Made by a program: the position numbers and the translations under genes
Notes under the pieces: model-generated
Database searches by the model: none
Seen by the model: only the letters and a program-made list of their open reading frames with translations
Told to the model about the DNA's origin: nothing
Part shown: piece after piece, positions 1-9,182 of the stretch
How the letters are laid out: each line of letters opens with the position of its first letter
How positions within the stretch are numbered: position 1 is the first letter of the stretch
Source: UBA2387 sp019454665
GTDB lineage: Bacteria; Armatimonadota; Fimbriimonadia; Fimbriimonadales; Fimbriimonadaceae
Assembly: GCA_045862995.1 (NCBI GenBank)
Contig: BTVX01000016.1
Span: 23,680 to 87,679 of the forward strand
Reading direction: 5' to 3'
Length of the DNA stretch: 64,000 bases

Positions 1-1661
1 ATCGAGGGTAGCCCCGACGCGCCGCTCGAACGGCCCGGCAGGTTCAGTTCGAGTACTTTTGCCCACGGGACTCCGGCGATCAGCCCTTGAACGGTGACCG
101 TCGCCCGCCCTGGTTGCGTGTAGCGCCCTTTGATGACGATTGGCGTGTTGCTGAAAACATCGGGGATCAGATTGGGCGTCACGTCGGCGATTGGACCTTC
201 GAACCGGGCTTCGACATCCGTAAGCACCGGGCTATGGAGCCTTTGCAGGAAGCGCTCTACGGCGGCAACGGCCTTCTCGGGAAGCATGACCACCTCGGCC
301 GCGCCGCGTCCAACGAGACTCATCCCGTTGATGATGGCGCGATTTACGGAGTTGCCAATGCCGAACGTGAAGATTCTGCTCTTACGGATCCGCTGTTTGA
401 TCGCATCCAGGATCTCGGCTTCGTTGCCGATGTAGCCGTCGGTGTTGAGCACAACGAGTCGCTTCCCCTGCTGCGCTTCGCCCTCGGGTAGCACGCTCTT
501 GACGGCTTCGAGGATGTTGGTGCCTCCACCGGCTTGGATCGCCTCCACGAATCGTTTCGCTTCTGCGAGGTTCTCGTCGGTCACGGGCCGGGCTTCGGGC
601 CAAAGCAGGTTCTGGCCCGTCGAAAACCCCATGACATTGAACCGATCCCCAGGGTTTGCCCGCTGGAGCATCTTCAGCGTCAGTTCCTTCGACTTCTCGA
701 TTGGAAAGCCCTTTTGGCTGCCGCTCTGATCGATGACGAACCAAACTTCCTTGGCCGTGATCTGCTCTGGGCGCGGCTCGACGGGCGGCAGCAGGATCAG
801 GTTGAAGTAACCCATCTTGCGCTTGGAGTCCCAGTCAGCCACAAACGAGCTTTGCACCTCGTCGTTGGCTACTCGGTAGCGCAACACAAAGTCCTTGTTG
901 GGCATCTCGTCCTTGCGCTTGAGGTTGACCGAGAATCGATCCCGTCCCTGCCTTCGGACATCGACTTCGTGGAGCACTGAGGTCACCTCGGCCACCGAGG
1001 TGCCGGCTTGCACGGCGACGTTCAGGGAGATGGTACTGCCGCTGCGAACATTGCGAGGCAAGGTCGGTGGCGTGATCTTCTCGGGGTCTTGGGCCTGCAT
1101 CGCGTTCCGGGGGCCGACCACCATGGGGTAGACGAACTCGAATTGACCGTCCTCGTACCTCACCCTGTGGACGTAGCTGATTTCGACTTCCACCTTGGCC
1201 TTGGGCATGATGTTGCTCACGGATTGGGTGAACACGTTGGGCCGCTCTTGGTCCAATAGGGCGGCGATGCTCCCGGCCGCTTTGGCTTCCTCATAGATCG
1301 CCCGAGCCTCGTCCCGCCGCTTGATTTCGGCTTCGATCACGCGGTCGCCGACCTTCATCCTCATCTGGTCCACGGCTCCGTCTTCGGGCAGTGGGAACGT
1401 GTAGACGGCCTCGATCGGCTCGTTGGTGGGATTCGTGAACGTCTGCTTGAGCGTGACGCGCGCCGAGAATCCAGCGATGACGGCTGAGACCGCCGTCTGT
1501 TCGAGCGGGCAGAGGATCGCGGGGCGTCCCTCCCGATCGAAGCCGACGAGTTGCCCGGGGGCCACGCCCTCGTCCACGAACCGATGACTTTGGGTGGGTG
1601 CGGGCGGCACCGACACAAGAAGGCTGCCAATCAGAGCAGCGGCGATAAGCGACTTGACCAT
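1..1661 (-). CDS. VIT and VWA domain surface protein (partial)
   Basis: Exported protein with a signal peptide in about the first 22 residues, a VIT domain at roughly residues 45-165 and a von Willebrand factor A domain from about residue 305. The VWA domain has an intact MIDAS metal site, D-Q-S-G-S at residues 311-315, so it should bind a divalent cation and a protein ligand. VIT-VWA proteins are widespread in bacteria and related to inter-alpha-trypsin inhibitor heavy chains; their bacterial role is mostly unknown. The ATG at 1661 follows a GAGGTGG ribosome binding site. At least 553 codons are open and the reading frame runs off the left edge, so the C-terminus is missing. It is divergent from leuS across 145 bases. 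Confidence 0.85.
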   Translation of the reverse strand, partial: MVKSLIAAALIGSLLVSVPPAPTQSHRFVDEGVAPGQLVGFDREGRPAILCPLEQTAVSAVIAGFSARVTLKQTFTNPTNEPIEAVYTFPLPEDGAVDQMRMKVGDRVIEAEIKRRDEARAIYEEAKAAGSIAALLDQERPNVFTQSVSNIMPKAKVEVEISYVHRVRYEDGQFEFVYPMVVGPRNAMQAQDPEKITPPTLPRNVRSGSTISLNVAVQAGTSVAEVTSVLHEVDVRRQGRDRFSVNLKRKDEMPNKDFVLRYRVANDEVQSSFVADWDSKRKMGYFNLILLPPVEPRPEQITAKEVWFVIDQSGSQKGFPIEKSKELTLKMLQRANPGDRFNVMGFSTGQNLLWPEARPVTDENLAEAKRFVEAIQAGGGTNILEAVKSVLPEGEAQQGKRLVVLNTDGYIGNEAEILDAIKQRIRKSRIFTFGIGNSVNRAIINGMSLVGRGAAEVVMLPEKAVAAVERFLQRLHSPVLTDVEARFEGPIADVTPNLIPDVFSNTPIVIKGRYTQPGRATVTVQGLIAGVPWAKVLELNLPGRSSGASGLPS

Positions 1662-1806
1662 GACCACCTCGGTAGAACGGCGAAAAGCTTTCCATGAATC
1701 AGAAGCGCGAGCAGGTCGCCGGTTTCAAACGCCCGGGATTGGGTTGGCGGGGTTGGGCCGCGACTCGGTGCCTCGCGTAGCCGACCCAGTAAACTAGCCT
1801 CTTCCC

Positions 1807-4461
1807 ATGACCCGACCCATCCCCGACCGTTACGAACCGGCCGCGTTCGAGGCCCAGTGGCGTGAGCGTTGGCAAGAAGCCGACCTGTTCCGCACGCGCG
1901 AGCTTCCGGGCCGACCCAAGTTCTACGGGCTGGATTTCTTCCCGTATCCCAGCGGTGCGGGGCTGAGCGTGGGCCACTGCCGCAACTACATCGGCACCGA
2001 CCTGGTGTGCCGCATGAGGGCCATGCAGGGCTACAACGTGTTGCACCCCATGGGCTTCGACGCGTTCGGTCTGCCCGCCGAAAACGAGGCGATCGCCAAG
2101 CAGACGCACCCGGCCCCGATGATCGCACGCTATGCGGCGACCTACCAGCGGCAGATGGAACTCGTGGGGATCAGCTACGATTGGTCGCGGAGCTTCAAAT
2201 CGAGCGACCCCGACTACTACCGCTGGACGCAGTGGATCTTCAAGCGGCTGTACGAGCGCGGGCTGGCCTATCGCCGGCTGGCAAGCGTCAACTGGTGCCC
2301 CCAGTGCATGACCGTGTTGGCGGACGAGGAGGTGGTCGGCGGGCTGTGCTGGCGTTGCGATTCGGTGGTCGAGAAGAAGATGATCCCGCAGTGGTTCTTC
2401 AAGATCACGGAGTACGCGCAGCGGCTTATTGACGACCTGGACGAACTCGACTGGCCCGAGGGCATCAAGCAGATGCAGCGGAACTGGATCGGGCGTTCGG
2501 AAGGCGTCGAGTTCTCGATGAAGGTCGCGTTCGAGGACCCTGGGTCGCAGGATGACGAGGGGTTCGTGGTCAAGGAGCGGGAGCCGATGCTGCGCGTCTT
2601 CACCACGCGCAGCGACACGATCTTCGGTGTGACGTTCTGCGTCGTTTCGCCGGAGCATCCGCTGCTGGAAACCATCCTCGGGCGAGTCGCCGACGAGCAT
2701 CGCCAGGCGGTCAGGGCTTACCAAGAGCAGGCCAAGCGGTTGAGCGACACCGATCGCCAAGCCACGAACCGCGAGAAGACCGGCGTGTTCAGCGGGGCGC
2801 ATGCCGTGAACCCGGCGACGGGCAAGCGGGTGCCGATCTACGTGGCCGACTACGTGTTGATGAACTACGGGACCGGCGCGATCATGGCGGTTCCCGGGCA
2901 CGACGAGCGCGACTTCGAGTTCGCTCAGAAGTTCGGTCTGGACATCGTGCAGGTCATCGCCCCGGCAGGCGGCGGCGCGGTCGAGTTGCCTTGGACGGAC
3001 AAGGAAGCGGCGGTCATGGTGAACTCGGGCGAGTACAGCGGGATGTCGGTCAAGGACGGGCAAGCGGCCCTCGGCGAGTGGATGGAGGCACTGGGCATCG
3101 GCGAGCGCAAGGTGCAGTACAAGCTGCGCGATTGGCTGATCAGCCGACAGCGCTACTGGGGCTGCCCGATCCCCGTGATGTACACGGCCGACGGCGACGA
3201 GCACCTGGTGCCCGACGACCTGCTACCCGTGCAACTGCCCGACGTCGAGAACTACCAACCCGCCGGCGACGGCTCGTCGCCCCTGGCGCACATTCCCGAG
3301 TTCCTGAACGTCACCGACGCAAACGGTCGCCTGGGCCGCCGCGAAACGGACACCATGGGCGGCTTCGCGTGCTCCTCGTGGTACTTCCTGCGGTTCTGCG
3401 ACCCGCACAACGACCAGGCCCCGTGGGACTTGGACAAGGTGGCGGAGTGGATGCCCGTGGACTGCTACGTCGGCGGCGCGGAGCACGCCGTGATGCACCT
3501 GCTGTATGCGCGGTTCTGGACCAAGGTGCTTTTCGATGCCGGGCTGGTGCCCGTGAAGGAGCCGTTCGCTAAGTTGGTCAACCAGGGCATGGTGCAGGGG
3601 CCGACCCCCTATCGGAAGCCCCGCGAAGGCGAGAGGCTGGCCGTTGGCGAGGAGGGTATTCGCATCTCGCCCGAGGAAGCGGCATCGCTGCCGGCGGACG
3701 AGGTCTTCTACAAGAACGAGAAGATGAGCAAGTCGAAGGGCAACGTGGTCACGCCGGAGGAGGCCGTCGAGAAGTTCGGCGCCGATGCCCTGCGCGTGTT
3801 CGAGATGTTCGTGGCCCCGTTCGAGCAGGACGTCGTCTGGACCGAGACGGGCGCCCAGGGCGCGGTTCGCTTCCTGCATCGCGTGTTCAAACTGGCCAGC
3901 GATCTGCAGGCGTCCTACGACCCCGATTGGCGCGGCAAGATCGTTCAGGACGACCTCTCGCAGGCGGGTCGCGATCTGCGCCGCACCACCCACCAGACGA
4001 TCCGGAAGGTCACCGACGATCTAGCGCGGACGGCGTTCAACACGTCGGTTTCGGAGCTGATGAAGATGGTCAACGCGATGAACGACTTTCTCAAAGCGGA
4101 GCGGAATCCGGCGGACGACCTGGCTGCTTCCGAGGCGTTGGAGTCGCTGGTGCTGATGTTGTCGCCCGTTGCCCCCCATTCGGCCGATGAGATTTGGAGC
4201 GGTTTGGGGCACATAGGCTTTACTTATGATGCCGAGTGGCCAAGCTTCGACCCAGCCTTGGCGAAGGAGGACGTGCTGACCATCGCGGTGCAGGTGAACG
4301 GCAAGTTGCGCGACACGATCACGGTCCCGGCCGATGCGCCCAAGGAAGCCGTGGAGCAAGCGGCCCTGGCCTCTCCTCGAGTCGCGGCGCACACCGAAGG
4401 CAAGACCATCCGCAAGGTGATCTACGTGCCCGGCAAGCTCGTGAACGTGGTCGCTTCCTAA
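1807..4461 (+). CDS. leuS: Leucyl-tRNA synthetase
   Basis: Cytoplasmic class I aminoacyl-tRNA synthetase that charges tRNA-Leu with leucine using ATP. The 884-residue length is normal for a bacterial LeuRS. The HIGH-type signature is V-G-H-C-R-N at residues 55-60, just after FFPYPSGAG. The CP1 editing domain shows T-T-R-S-D-T-I-F-G and Y-G-T-G-A-I-M-A-V-P-G-H-D-E-R-D, which holds the conserved editing aspartate. A zinc-binding-like CPQC...CWRC pair lies near residue 165. The K-M-S-K-S loop is intact at residues 639-643. No clear Shine-Dalgarno precedes the ATG; a TAAACT hexamer ends 11 nt upstream, so a very short leader is possible. The next gene starts 5 nt after the stop, suggesting co-transcription. 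Confidence 0.97.
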   Translation: MTRPIPDRYEPAAFEAQWRERWQEADLFRTRELPGRPKFYGLDFFPYPSGAGLSVGHCRNYIGTDLVCRMRAMQGYNVLHPMGFDAFGLPAENEAIAKQTHPAPMIARYAATYQRQMELVGISYDWSRSFKSSDPDYYRWTQWIFKRLYERGLAYRRLASVNWCPQCMTVLADEEVVGGLCWRCDSVVEKKMIPQWFFKITEYAQRLIDDLDELDWPEGIKQMQRNWIGRSEGVEFSMKVAFEDPGSQDDEGFVVKEREPMLRVFTTRSDTIFGVTFCVVSPEHPLLETILGRVADEHRQAVRAYQEQAKRLSDTDRQATNREKTGVFSGAHAVNPATGKRVPIYVADYVLMNYGTGAIMAVPGHDERDFEFAQKFGLDIVQVIAPAGGGAVELPWTDKEAAVMVNSGEYSGMSVKDGQAALGEWMEALGIGERKVQYKLRDWLISRQRYWGCPIPVMYTADGDEHLVPDDLLPVQLPDVENYQPAGDGSSPLAHIPEFLNVTDANGRLGRRETDTMGGFACSSWYFLRFCDPHNDQAPWDLDKVAEWMPVDCYVGGAEHAVMHLLYARFWTKVLFDAGLVPVKEPFAKLVNQGMVQGPTPYRKPREGERLAVGEEGIRISPEEAASLPADEVFYKNEKMSKSKGNVVTPEEAVEKFGADALRVFEMFVAPFEQDVVWTETGAQGAVRFLHRVFKLASDLQASYDPDWRGKIVQDDLSQAGRDLRRTTHQTIRKVTDDLARTAFNTSVSELMKMVNAMNDFLKAERNPADDLAASEALESLVLMLSPVAPHSADEIWSGLGHIGFTYDAEWPSFDPALAKEDVLTIAVQVNGKLRDTITVPADAPKEAVEQAALASPRVAAHTEGKTIRKVIYVPGKLVNVVAS

Positions 4462-4466
4462 CCGCA

Positions 4467-6209
4467 ATGGCTACGCCCATCGAGATCGAGGTGGTTGGGC
4501 AGCCGGGCTCCCGCAGACGGTTCGCCAGGGACATCGAGTGGTACTTGCCAAGGCAAGTCGGGCCGTTGGAAGTGCGGATCACCGTGCCTTGGATGGGGCC
4601 CGCTTGGGTCCACCATCCCGTGCTGCCGCGCATGCTGAACCGCCTGTGGGCGCGGGTGGACCAGGATTGGCGCAGCGGGGACCCATCGCCGCTCACGGCA
4701 CCGTTCCACTTCGACGCTTCGCCGGGGTTGCAGCCCTTCGGGATGCCCCGGTTCCTGGCATTGCGGAACGAGAAAGGGGGATTCGCGTTCGGATGGGAGG
4801 GCGGCACGCTCGTCCATTCGTCGGTCGAGTGGCGGCAATGCGAGACCGGGATCGAGCTGAACCTGCGCTTCGAACGCCCCGCAGACGGTAGCCCTTGGGA
4901 GCCACCCTGCATTCGGTGGGTGTCTGCAGAACCCCGCGAACTCCTGACCCCCCGAGTGTTTGCCCTGGCGATGGGCGAACTCGACTCACGCTTTCGTAGG
5001 GCGCCGGACCAGACGGTGACGTGGGCCACGTGGAACGACGGCGTCTTTCGAGATATTGACGCCGAGCGCATCCTCGACACGAGCCGGTTCCTGGCGCAGA
5101 CGTTCGAGAACGTGGGCTGGATCCAAGTGGACGACGGTTGGGCGCCCGAGCCAGCGTGTGTCCCAAGCGACGACGGGTCGCTGGGCATGTCGGACCTGTC
5201 GGCGTTCTACCGGCCCGAGCGATTGGTTGGCGACCCGCGGTTCCCCGAGGGGATGCGGGGCCTTGCGGGACGCATCCGCGACCTCGGTTTTCGCCCCATG
5301 ATCTGGCTGACCCCGGCGGCGGATGCCCGGTCGGAACTGGTTCTCGACCACCCCGAGTGGTTCCAAGAGTCGTGCCGCTTGCACTTCATGCCCCACCTCC
5401 GATTCCTCGACCTTTCGGTGCCTGACGCCCGGGCGTTCCTGGAGCATGCCTTCGACCTCGCCTTCGATACATGGACGTTCGAGGGCACGAAGCTGGACTT
5501 TTGGTCCATGGGGTTCGAGCAGACGGATGCGACATGCCGCGCGGCTGGCAGAACCCCGATGGAGTGGATGGGTTGGATGTTGGACGCGATTCGCCAACGG
5601 ATTCCCGAAGACGGCCGCGTCGTCCACTGCATTGACCTGCCGTTCGGCGGGCCTGTGCGGGCGCGCTGGTGCGACCACTTCCGCTTTTATGCCGACTCGG
5701 AGGGGTCGTGCGCCGTGCCTTCGATGGTGCGCGAGCAGGCGGCATGGACGGCTCTGATGACCGCACGCTACGGCGTCCAGCGGTGGTGGATACCGAACGC
5801 CGATGGACTGGGGACCTTTCCGCACATCGGGATGGGACCGGCCGACCATCGGCGGTGGGTCGCGCTCGTGACGGCGTCGGGCACGCTCACCGAGTTGGCG
5901 GGCTGGCTCGATCGGGCCGAGCCAGCGGCGGTGGAGCGAGTCCGCACGGCAACGCGATGGGCGCAACTCGGTGGCAGCGTCGTCAACCCGGGCTTCGACC
6001 CGTTGGCCACCGAACTCCTGCCGCCGAACGTCTGGGTCTGCGAGGGGCAACGGGGGACCGTCGCGGGCGTGACGAACTGGTCGGACGAGCCGCTCACGGT
6101 GGATCCTCCGCCGGGAGTCGGGCCGCTGACGAATGCGTTCGATGGGCTGCCGGTCGAGGCAGAGGTCACGGTGCCTGCGGGGGATGGGGCGCTTCTGGTG
6201 CCTCGCTGA
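4467..6209 (+). CDS. GH36/alpha-galactosidase-like glycoside hydrolase
   Basis: Probable retaining glycosidase of clan GH-D with a TIM-barrel core. The motif W-I-Q-V-D-D-G-W near residue 215 and G-T-K-L-D-F-W are characteristic of the GH36/GH27 fold. In these families the aspartate of K-L-D-F-W (D344 here) is the nucleophile. An aspartate in the later F-R-F-Y-A-D-S-E-G stretch could be the acid/base, but this is less certain. No signal peptide is visible, so action is likely cytoplasmic on imported oligosaccharides. I place the start at the ATG at 4467 rather than further upstream because the frame before it lies inside leuS; the protein is then 580 residues. It ends 1 base before the convergent gene at 6211. 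The exact substrate is unknown. Confidence 0.75.
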   Translation: MATPIEIEVVGQPGSRRRFARDIEWYLPRQVGPLEVRITVPWMGPAWVHHPVLPRMLNRLWARVDQDWRSGDPSPLTAPFHFDASPGLQPFGMPRFLALRNEKGGFAFGWEGGTLVHSSVEWRQCETGIELNLRFERPADGSPWEPPCIRWVSAEPRELLTPRVFALAMGELDSRFRRAPDQTVTWATWNDGVFRDIDAERILDTSRFLAQTFENVGWIQVDDGWAPEPACVPSDDGSLGMSDLSAFYRPERLVGDPRFPEGMRGLAGRIRDLGFRPMIWLTPAADARSELVLDHPEWFQESCRLHFMPHLRFLDLSVPDARAFLEHAFDLAFDTWTFEGTKLDFWSMGFEQTDATCRAAGRTPMEWMGWMLDAIRQRIPEDGRVVHCIDLPFGGPVRARWCDHFRFYADSEGSCAVPSMVREQAAWTALMTARYGVQRWWIPNADGLGTFPHIGMGPADHRRWVALVTASGTLTELAGWLDRAEPAAVERVRTATRWAQLGGSVVNPGFDPLATELLPPNVWVCEGQRGTVAGVTNWSDEPLTVDPPPGVGPLTNAFDGLPVEAEVTVPAGDGALLVPR

Positions 6210-6210
6210 G

Positions 6211-8310
6211 CTAGGAAGCGAAGGGAACGGTTGCCGAGGCTTCCGGGGCGAGTTGCTCGCGCGGCGCGGAGACGACGGTCAGCGGCGACCAAGCGGCGGG
6301 GATGGGCAACGTCCGCTCGACCAGAATCGAGACCTCGGCAGCGAACGTCGTCGGGTTGTGCATGTGGAGCCGACCCCCATCCCAATCCACGTCAAAGCGA
6401 ACATGGTCGAACGCAACGGCTCGACGGCGCGACGTGTCCACATACACGCCGGGAATCTCGCGGGCGGTCAGAAGGGCGCTGATCGAAGACCAACAGTCCA
6501 CGGCAAACCCCTCGCCGATGGGCGTATGGGGGGCCTCCCAATCGCATGTGTTGACGCGCTCGCAGCTGCCTCCGGGCAGCAGGTCGAAGAGCACGCGGCC
6601 GGGGCGCGAGAGGTATTGGGTCACTCCGCGAGCGATGGACTTGAGCAAATCCAGATAGAGCGGCTCGCCGGTGTGGCGATAGAGCCGCAACAGCGATTGG
6701 CCCGAGAGCGTGCAGATTCCCGGTGCGGAGTGCTTGTTCTGGGCGTTGGCCCAAACGCTTCCGCCCGTGCGGATTCCGGCGCGACCCAGGGTCGAGGCGG
6801 CAGGGAAGCGGTAGTCGTAGGGCATCACCCAAGTCGCGGCATGGGCGGCGACGCGCTCGGCTTGCGACCAGCGACCCGGGTCGCCCGTGGCCTCGCCCAG
6901 CAAGACCAGCGACTCGAGCAGGGCAAACGCCGATTCGCTATCGGGTGCTTGGGCGGCCTCGCCGGGACCACCATTAGTAAAACCCTGCCGCTCGAAGAGT
7001 GCAACCAATGCGTCCGCGGCGCGTCCGGCGCGGCCCACCCATTCGGGTTCGCCCAACGCCAAGGAGGCCTCGACATAGGCCGCAGGGATGATGGCTCCGC
7101 TCGTCGTATCGCCCGAGCGGATCACGCCGGTGTCTTGCGCGACGAACATGCCGAACTGCCCGTGCCGCTCGAAGATGGCCCAAAGCACCTCCACCGCGCG
7201 GCGCAAGCCCGCGATCCAGGTTGCTGCGATAGGATGCCCGAGGGCTTGTTTGAGCCGCAAGGTCCTGGCCAGGAAGTAGGCCACATCGCCCGTCCGACGG
7301 ATAAGGTGCCAGTCGTGGCCCCACGCCATGCCCACCATGTCGGTGTCGAACACGCCGTTGCGGCCGACGCTCCAGAACAGGCCGCTCGGGTGTTGCGCGG
7401 GGCCGCACACGAAGTCGAGCATCCGCTCGACCCTCGGCCTCGTCAGCGGGTCCTCTTCGTGGGCCAACCCGAACATCTGGATGCCGCCACCGACCCACCC
7501 GGACTGCCAGCACCCATACTCCCACGAACCGTCGGAGAGCATGAAGTAGCCCTCCGCTTCGTTCCAGTAGTGCTCGTTGTGCTTGGCGACCAGAAGACGT
7601 TGAGCCGAAGAAAAGGGAAGGTCCTCCACTACGCTCCTTGTCCAAAACGCTTCCCAAATCCGAAGGAAGCAGGCCTCCCAATCGGGCTGACCCGCTGTGC
7701 GGGTCACGCTCAGCCGCGCGTTCAGGCGCGAGCCAAGCGGGGCGACAAACGCGCGATCGGGCGAGGCTTGGCCCCCATAGACGGTGCCCTCGCGCACCCC
7801 GGGAAACCAGATGGTCGCCGTTCCGCCCGCCTCGTCGGCCTCCATTCCGTTCGGTCCCCAATCGGTGCGTTCGTCGAACGCGATCCAGACGCCGTCATCG
7901 GGTCCGTGCCAGCCGAGTGCCGGGGCCGCTCCATCGCGGGCGAACAGCTGGAACCTGGGCAAGCCGGGCAACACAGCCGTCGTGACCGGAACGCCGACTC
8001 CAAGGTCTTCGGGTTCGCGCAGGATGCACGGGTACTCGAGCGGGCGCATGCGGAAGCGGTTGCCCGAATACACCGCTCCGGGAAAACACAAGGTGTCAAG
8101 CGACTCGGGCGGCACCAGAAAGCGGACGCCCAGCGAAATCCCGCCGCTCCCTTGTCGGAGCGCCTCGGCGCGCACCGTGTCGCCTTCCGCCGAAGCCCGC
8201 ACCTGCCAACCCTCGGCTTCTAAGAGAGCGTCCGGCCATTCACCGGCGACCTCCGTCAACCGATGGTTGCCATCGTAGACGCGGAGCACCCATTGGCGGA
8301 TGGGTTCCAT
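6211..8310 (-). CDS. Six-hairpin glycosidase-like protein, function unknown
   Basis: A 699-residue soluble protein without a signal peptide. The C-terminal two thirds is rich in paired helices with aromatic and glycine motifs (Y-W-N-E-A-E-G-Y, W-Q-S-G-W-V-G-G-G, W-G-H-D-W-H) and looks like an alpha/alpha toroid, as in many glycoside hydrolases and isomerases. The N-terminal third looks beta-rich. I cannot assign a family or catalytic residues with confidence. Its ATG at 8310 shares one base with the TGA of the upstream SDR gene (TGATG), so the two are almost certainly translationally coupled and act in the same pathway. The neighbouring dioxygenase, SDR and GH36-like genes suggest modified-sugar or glycoside catabolism. 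Confidence 0.65.
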   Translation of the reverse strand: MEPIRQWVLRVYDGNHRLTEVAGEWPDALLEAEGWQVRASAEGDTVRAEALRQGSGGISLGVRFLVPPESLDTLCFPGAVYSGNRFRMRPLEYPCILREPEDLGVGVPVTTAVLPGLPRFQLFARDGAAPALGWHGPDDGVWIAFDERTDWGPNGMEADEAGGTATIWFPGVREGTVYGGQASPDRAFVAPLGSRLNARLSVTRTAGQPDWEACFLRIWEAFWTRSVVEDLPFSSAQRLLVAKHNEHYWNEAEGYFMLSDGSWEYGCWQSGWVGGGIQMFGLAHEEDPLTRPRVERMLDFVCGPAQHPSGLFWSVGRNGVFDTDMVGMAWGHDWHLIRRTGDVAYFLARTLRLKQALGHPIAATWIAGLRRAVEVLWAIFERHGQFGMFVAQDTGVIRSGDTTSGAIIPAAYVEASLALGEPEWVGRAGRAADALVALFERQGFTNGGPGEAAQAPDSESAFALLESLVLLGEATGDPGRWSQAERVAAHAATWVMPYDYRFPAASTLGRAGIRTGGSVWANAQNKHSAPGICTLSGQSLLRLYRHTGEPLYLDLLKSIARGVTQYLSRPGRVLFDLLPGGSCERVNTCDWEAPHTPIGEGFAVDCWSSISALLTAREIPGVYVDTSRRRAVAFDHVRFDVDWDGGRLHMHNPTTFAAEVSILVERTLPIPAAWSPLTVVSAPREQLAPEASATVPFAS

Positions 8311-9050
8311 CAGATCGTCGCCATCACGCGCCCGCCGCAAACGGGCAGGTACGCGCCCGTGATGAAGCGCGCGTGGCCCGAGGCGAAGAACGCCACGGCT
8401 GCCGCGATGTCCTCTTCCGTTCCGTTCATGCGTAGCGGGACGGTTTCGCGGTAGGAGGCTTGGACGTCGTGGTCCATTGCGCGGATGCGGTCGCTCTGCA
8501 TCCAGCCGGGCGCGACTTGGTTCACCGTGATGCCGCTCGGCCCGAGTTCCTTGGCCAACACGCGGACGATGCCATCCATGCCTCGCTTTCCGGCCACGTA
8601 GGCTCCCGAACCGGCGTCGGCAAGCATCGCGCACTCCGTGCTGATCGCGACGATGCGCCCGTAGCCCTTGTCCCGCATCGCGGGGGCGAACGTCTTGGCC
8701 AGCAGGACCAGATGCTCGACGCAAGACCGATACTGACTCTCGAAGTCGCTCATGTCCTGCTCGAGGATCGGCTTCCACGTGTACTGCACGACCGAGTTGG
8801 CGACGACGATATCGGGTCGCCAGATTCCGAGGGTCTCGTCCAACGCCGCGAACGATTCAGGTTGGGTGACGTCGAGCGGCAGGGCTTGGCCCCCAATTTC
8901 TTGGGCCACGGCTTCTGCGGCCTCGGGTGTTCGGTGGTAGGTAAGCGCAACGTCGGCACCGCAGGCAGCGAGCGTGCGGCAGATGCCTCTCCCAAGCTGG
9001 CCGCCGCCTCCGGTCACCAGCGCTCTTCGACCTTGGAGCTCGATCTTCAT
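8310..9050 (-). CDS. Short-chain dehydrogenase/reductase (SDR)
   Basis: NAD(P)-dependent oxidoreductase of the classical SDR family, 246 residues. The cofactor motif T-G-G-G-G-Q-L-G-R-G-I near the N-terminus is the glycine-rich Rossmann loop. The catalytic tetrad is less orthodox: the serine region reads I-V-A-I-S-T-E-C-A-M, followed by Y-V-A-G-K, which keeps the Y-x-x-x-K pair. The C-terminal G-A-Y-L-P-V-C-G-G matches the usual SDR ending. The ATG at 9050 gives the expected SDR N-terminus M-K-I-E-L-Q-G-R-R-A-L-V-T-G-G. It is the first gene of a two-gene unit with the six-hairpin protein and is divergent from the dioxygenase gene at 9183; the 132-base spacer holds the promoter and operator described separately. 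The substrate is unknown. Confidence 0.88.
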   Translation of the reverse strand: MKIELQGRRALVTGGGGQLGRGICRTLAACGADVALTYHRTPEAAEAVAQEIGGQALPLDVTQPESFAALDETLGIWRPDIVVANSVVQYTWKPILEQDMSDFESQYRSCVEHLVLLAKTFAPAMRDKGYGRIVAISTECAMLADAGSGAYVAGKRGMDGIVRVLAKELGPSGITVNQVAPGWMQSDRIRAMDHDVQASYRETVPLRMNGTEEDIAAAVAFFASGHARFITGAYLPVCGGRVMATI

Positions 9051-9106
9051 CGGTGCGGGATCATACCGTTCTCGCGGTGTGTTCGGGAGGTTCCCGTCAA
9101 AGGGTC

Positions 9107-9135
9107 TTGCATTCAACGAAAGATTGTTGTACAGT
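9107..9135 (+). promoter_or_regulatory. Sigma70-type promoter for the dioxygenase gene
   Basis: TTGCAT (9107-9112), a 17-nt spacer and TACAGT (9130-9135). Transcription would start near 9142, just before the LacI-type operator at 9148-9167, so a bound repressor would block elongation or promoter clearance. Confidence 0.6.
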
Positions 9136-9147
9136 GAGCGGGTGCTC

Positions 9148-9167
9148 TTTGAGCAAACGATTGTCCA
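9148..9167. promoter_or_regulatory. Predicted LacI-family operator
   Basis: The near-palindrome CAAACGATTG (9154-9163) with central CG has the layout of LacI/GalR operators. The wider site, read on the minus strand, agrees at 15 of 20 positions with the site at 16936-16955 in front of the lacI gene, including AATCGTTTG and TCAA. It lies between the SDR and dioxygenase starts and could control both. Confidence 0.6.
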
Positions 9168-9182
9168 ACGACACCGAAGCCT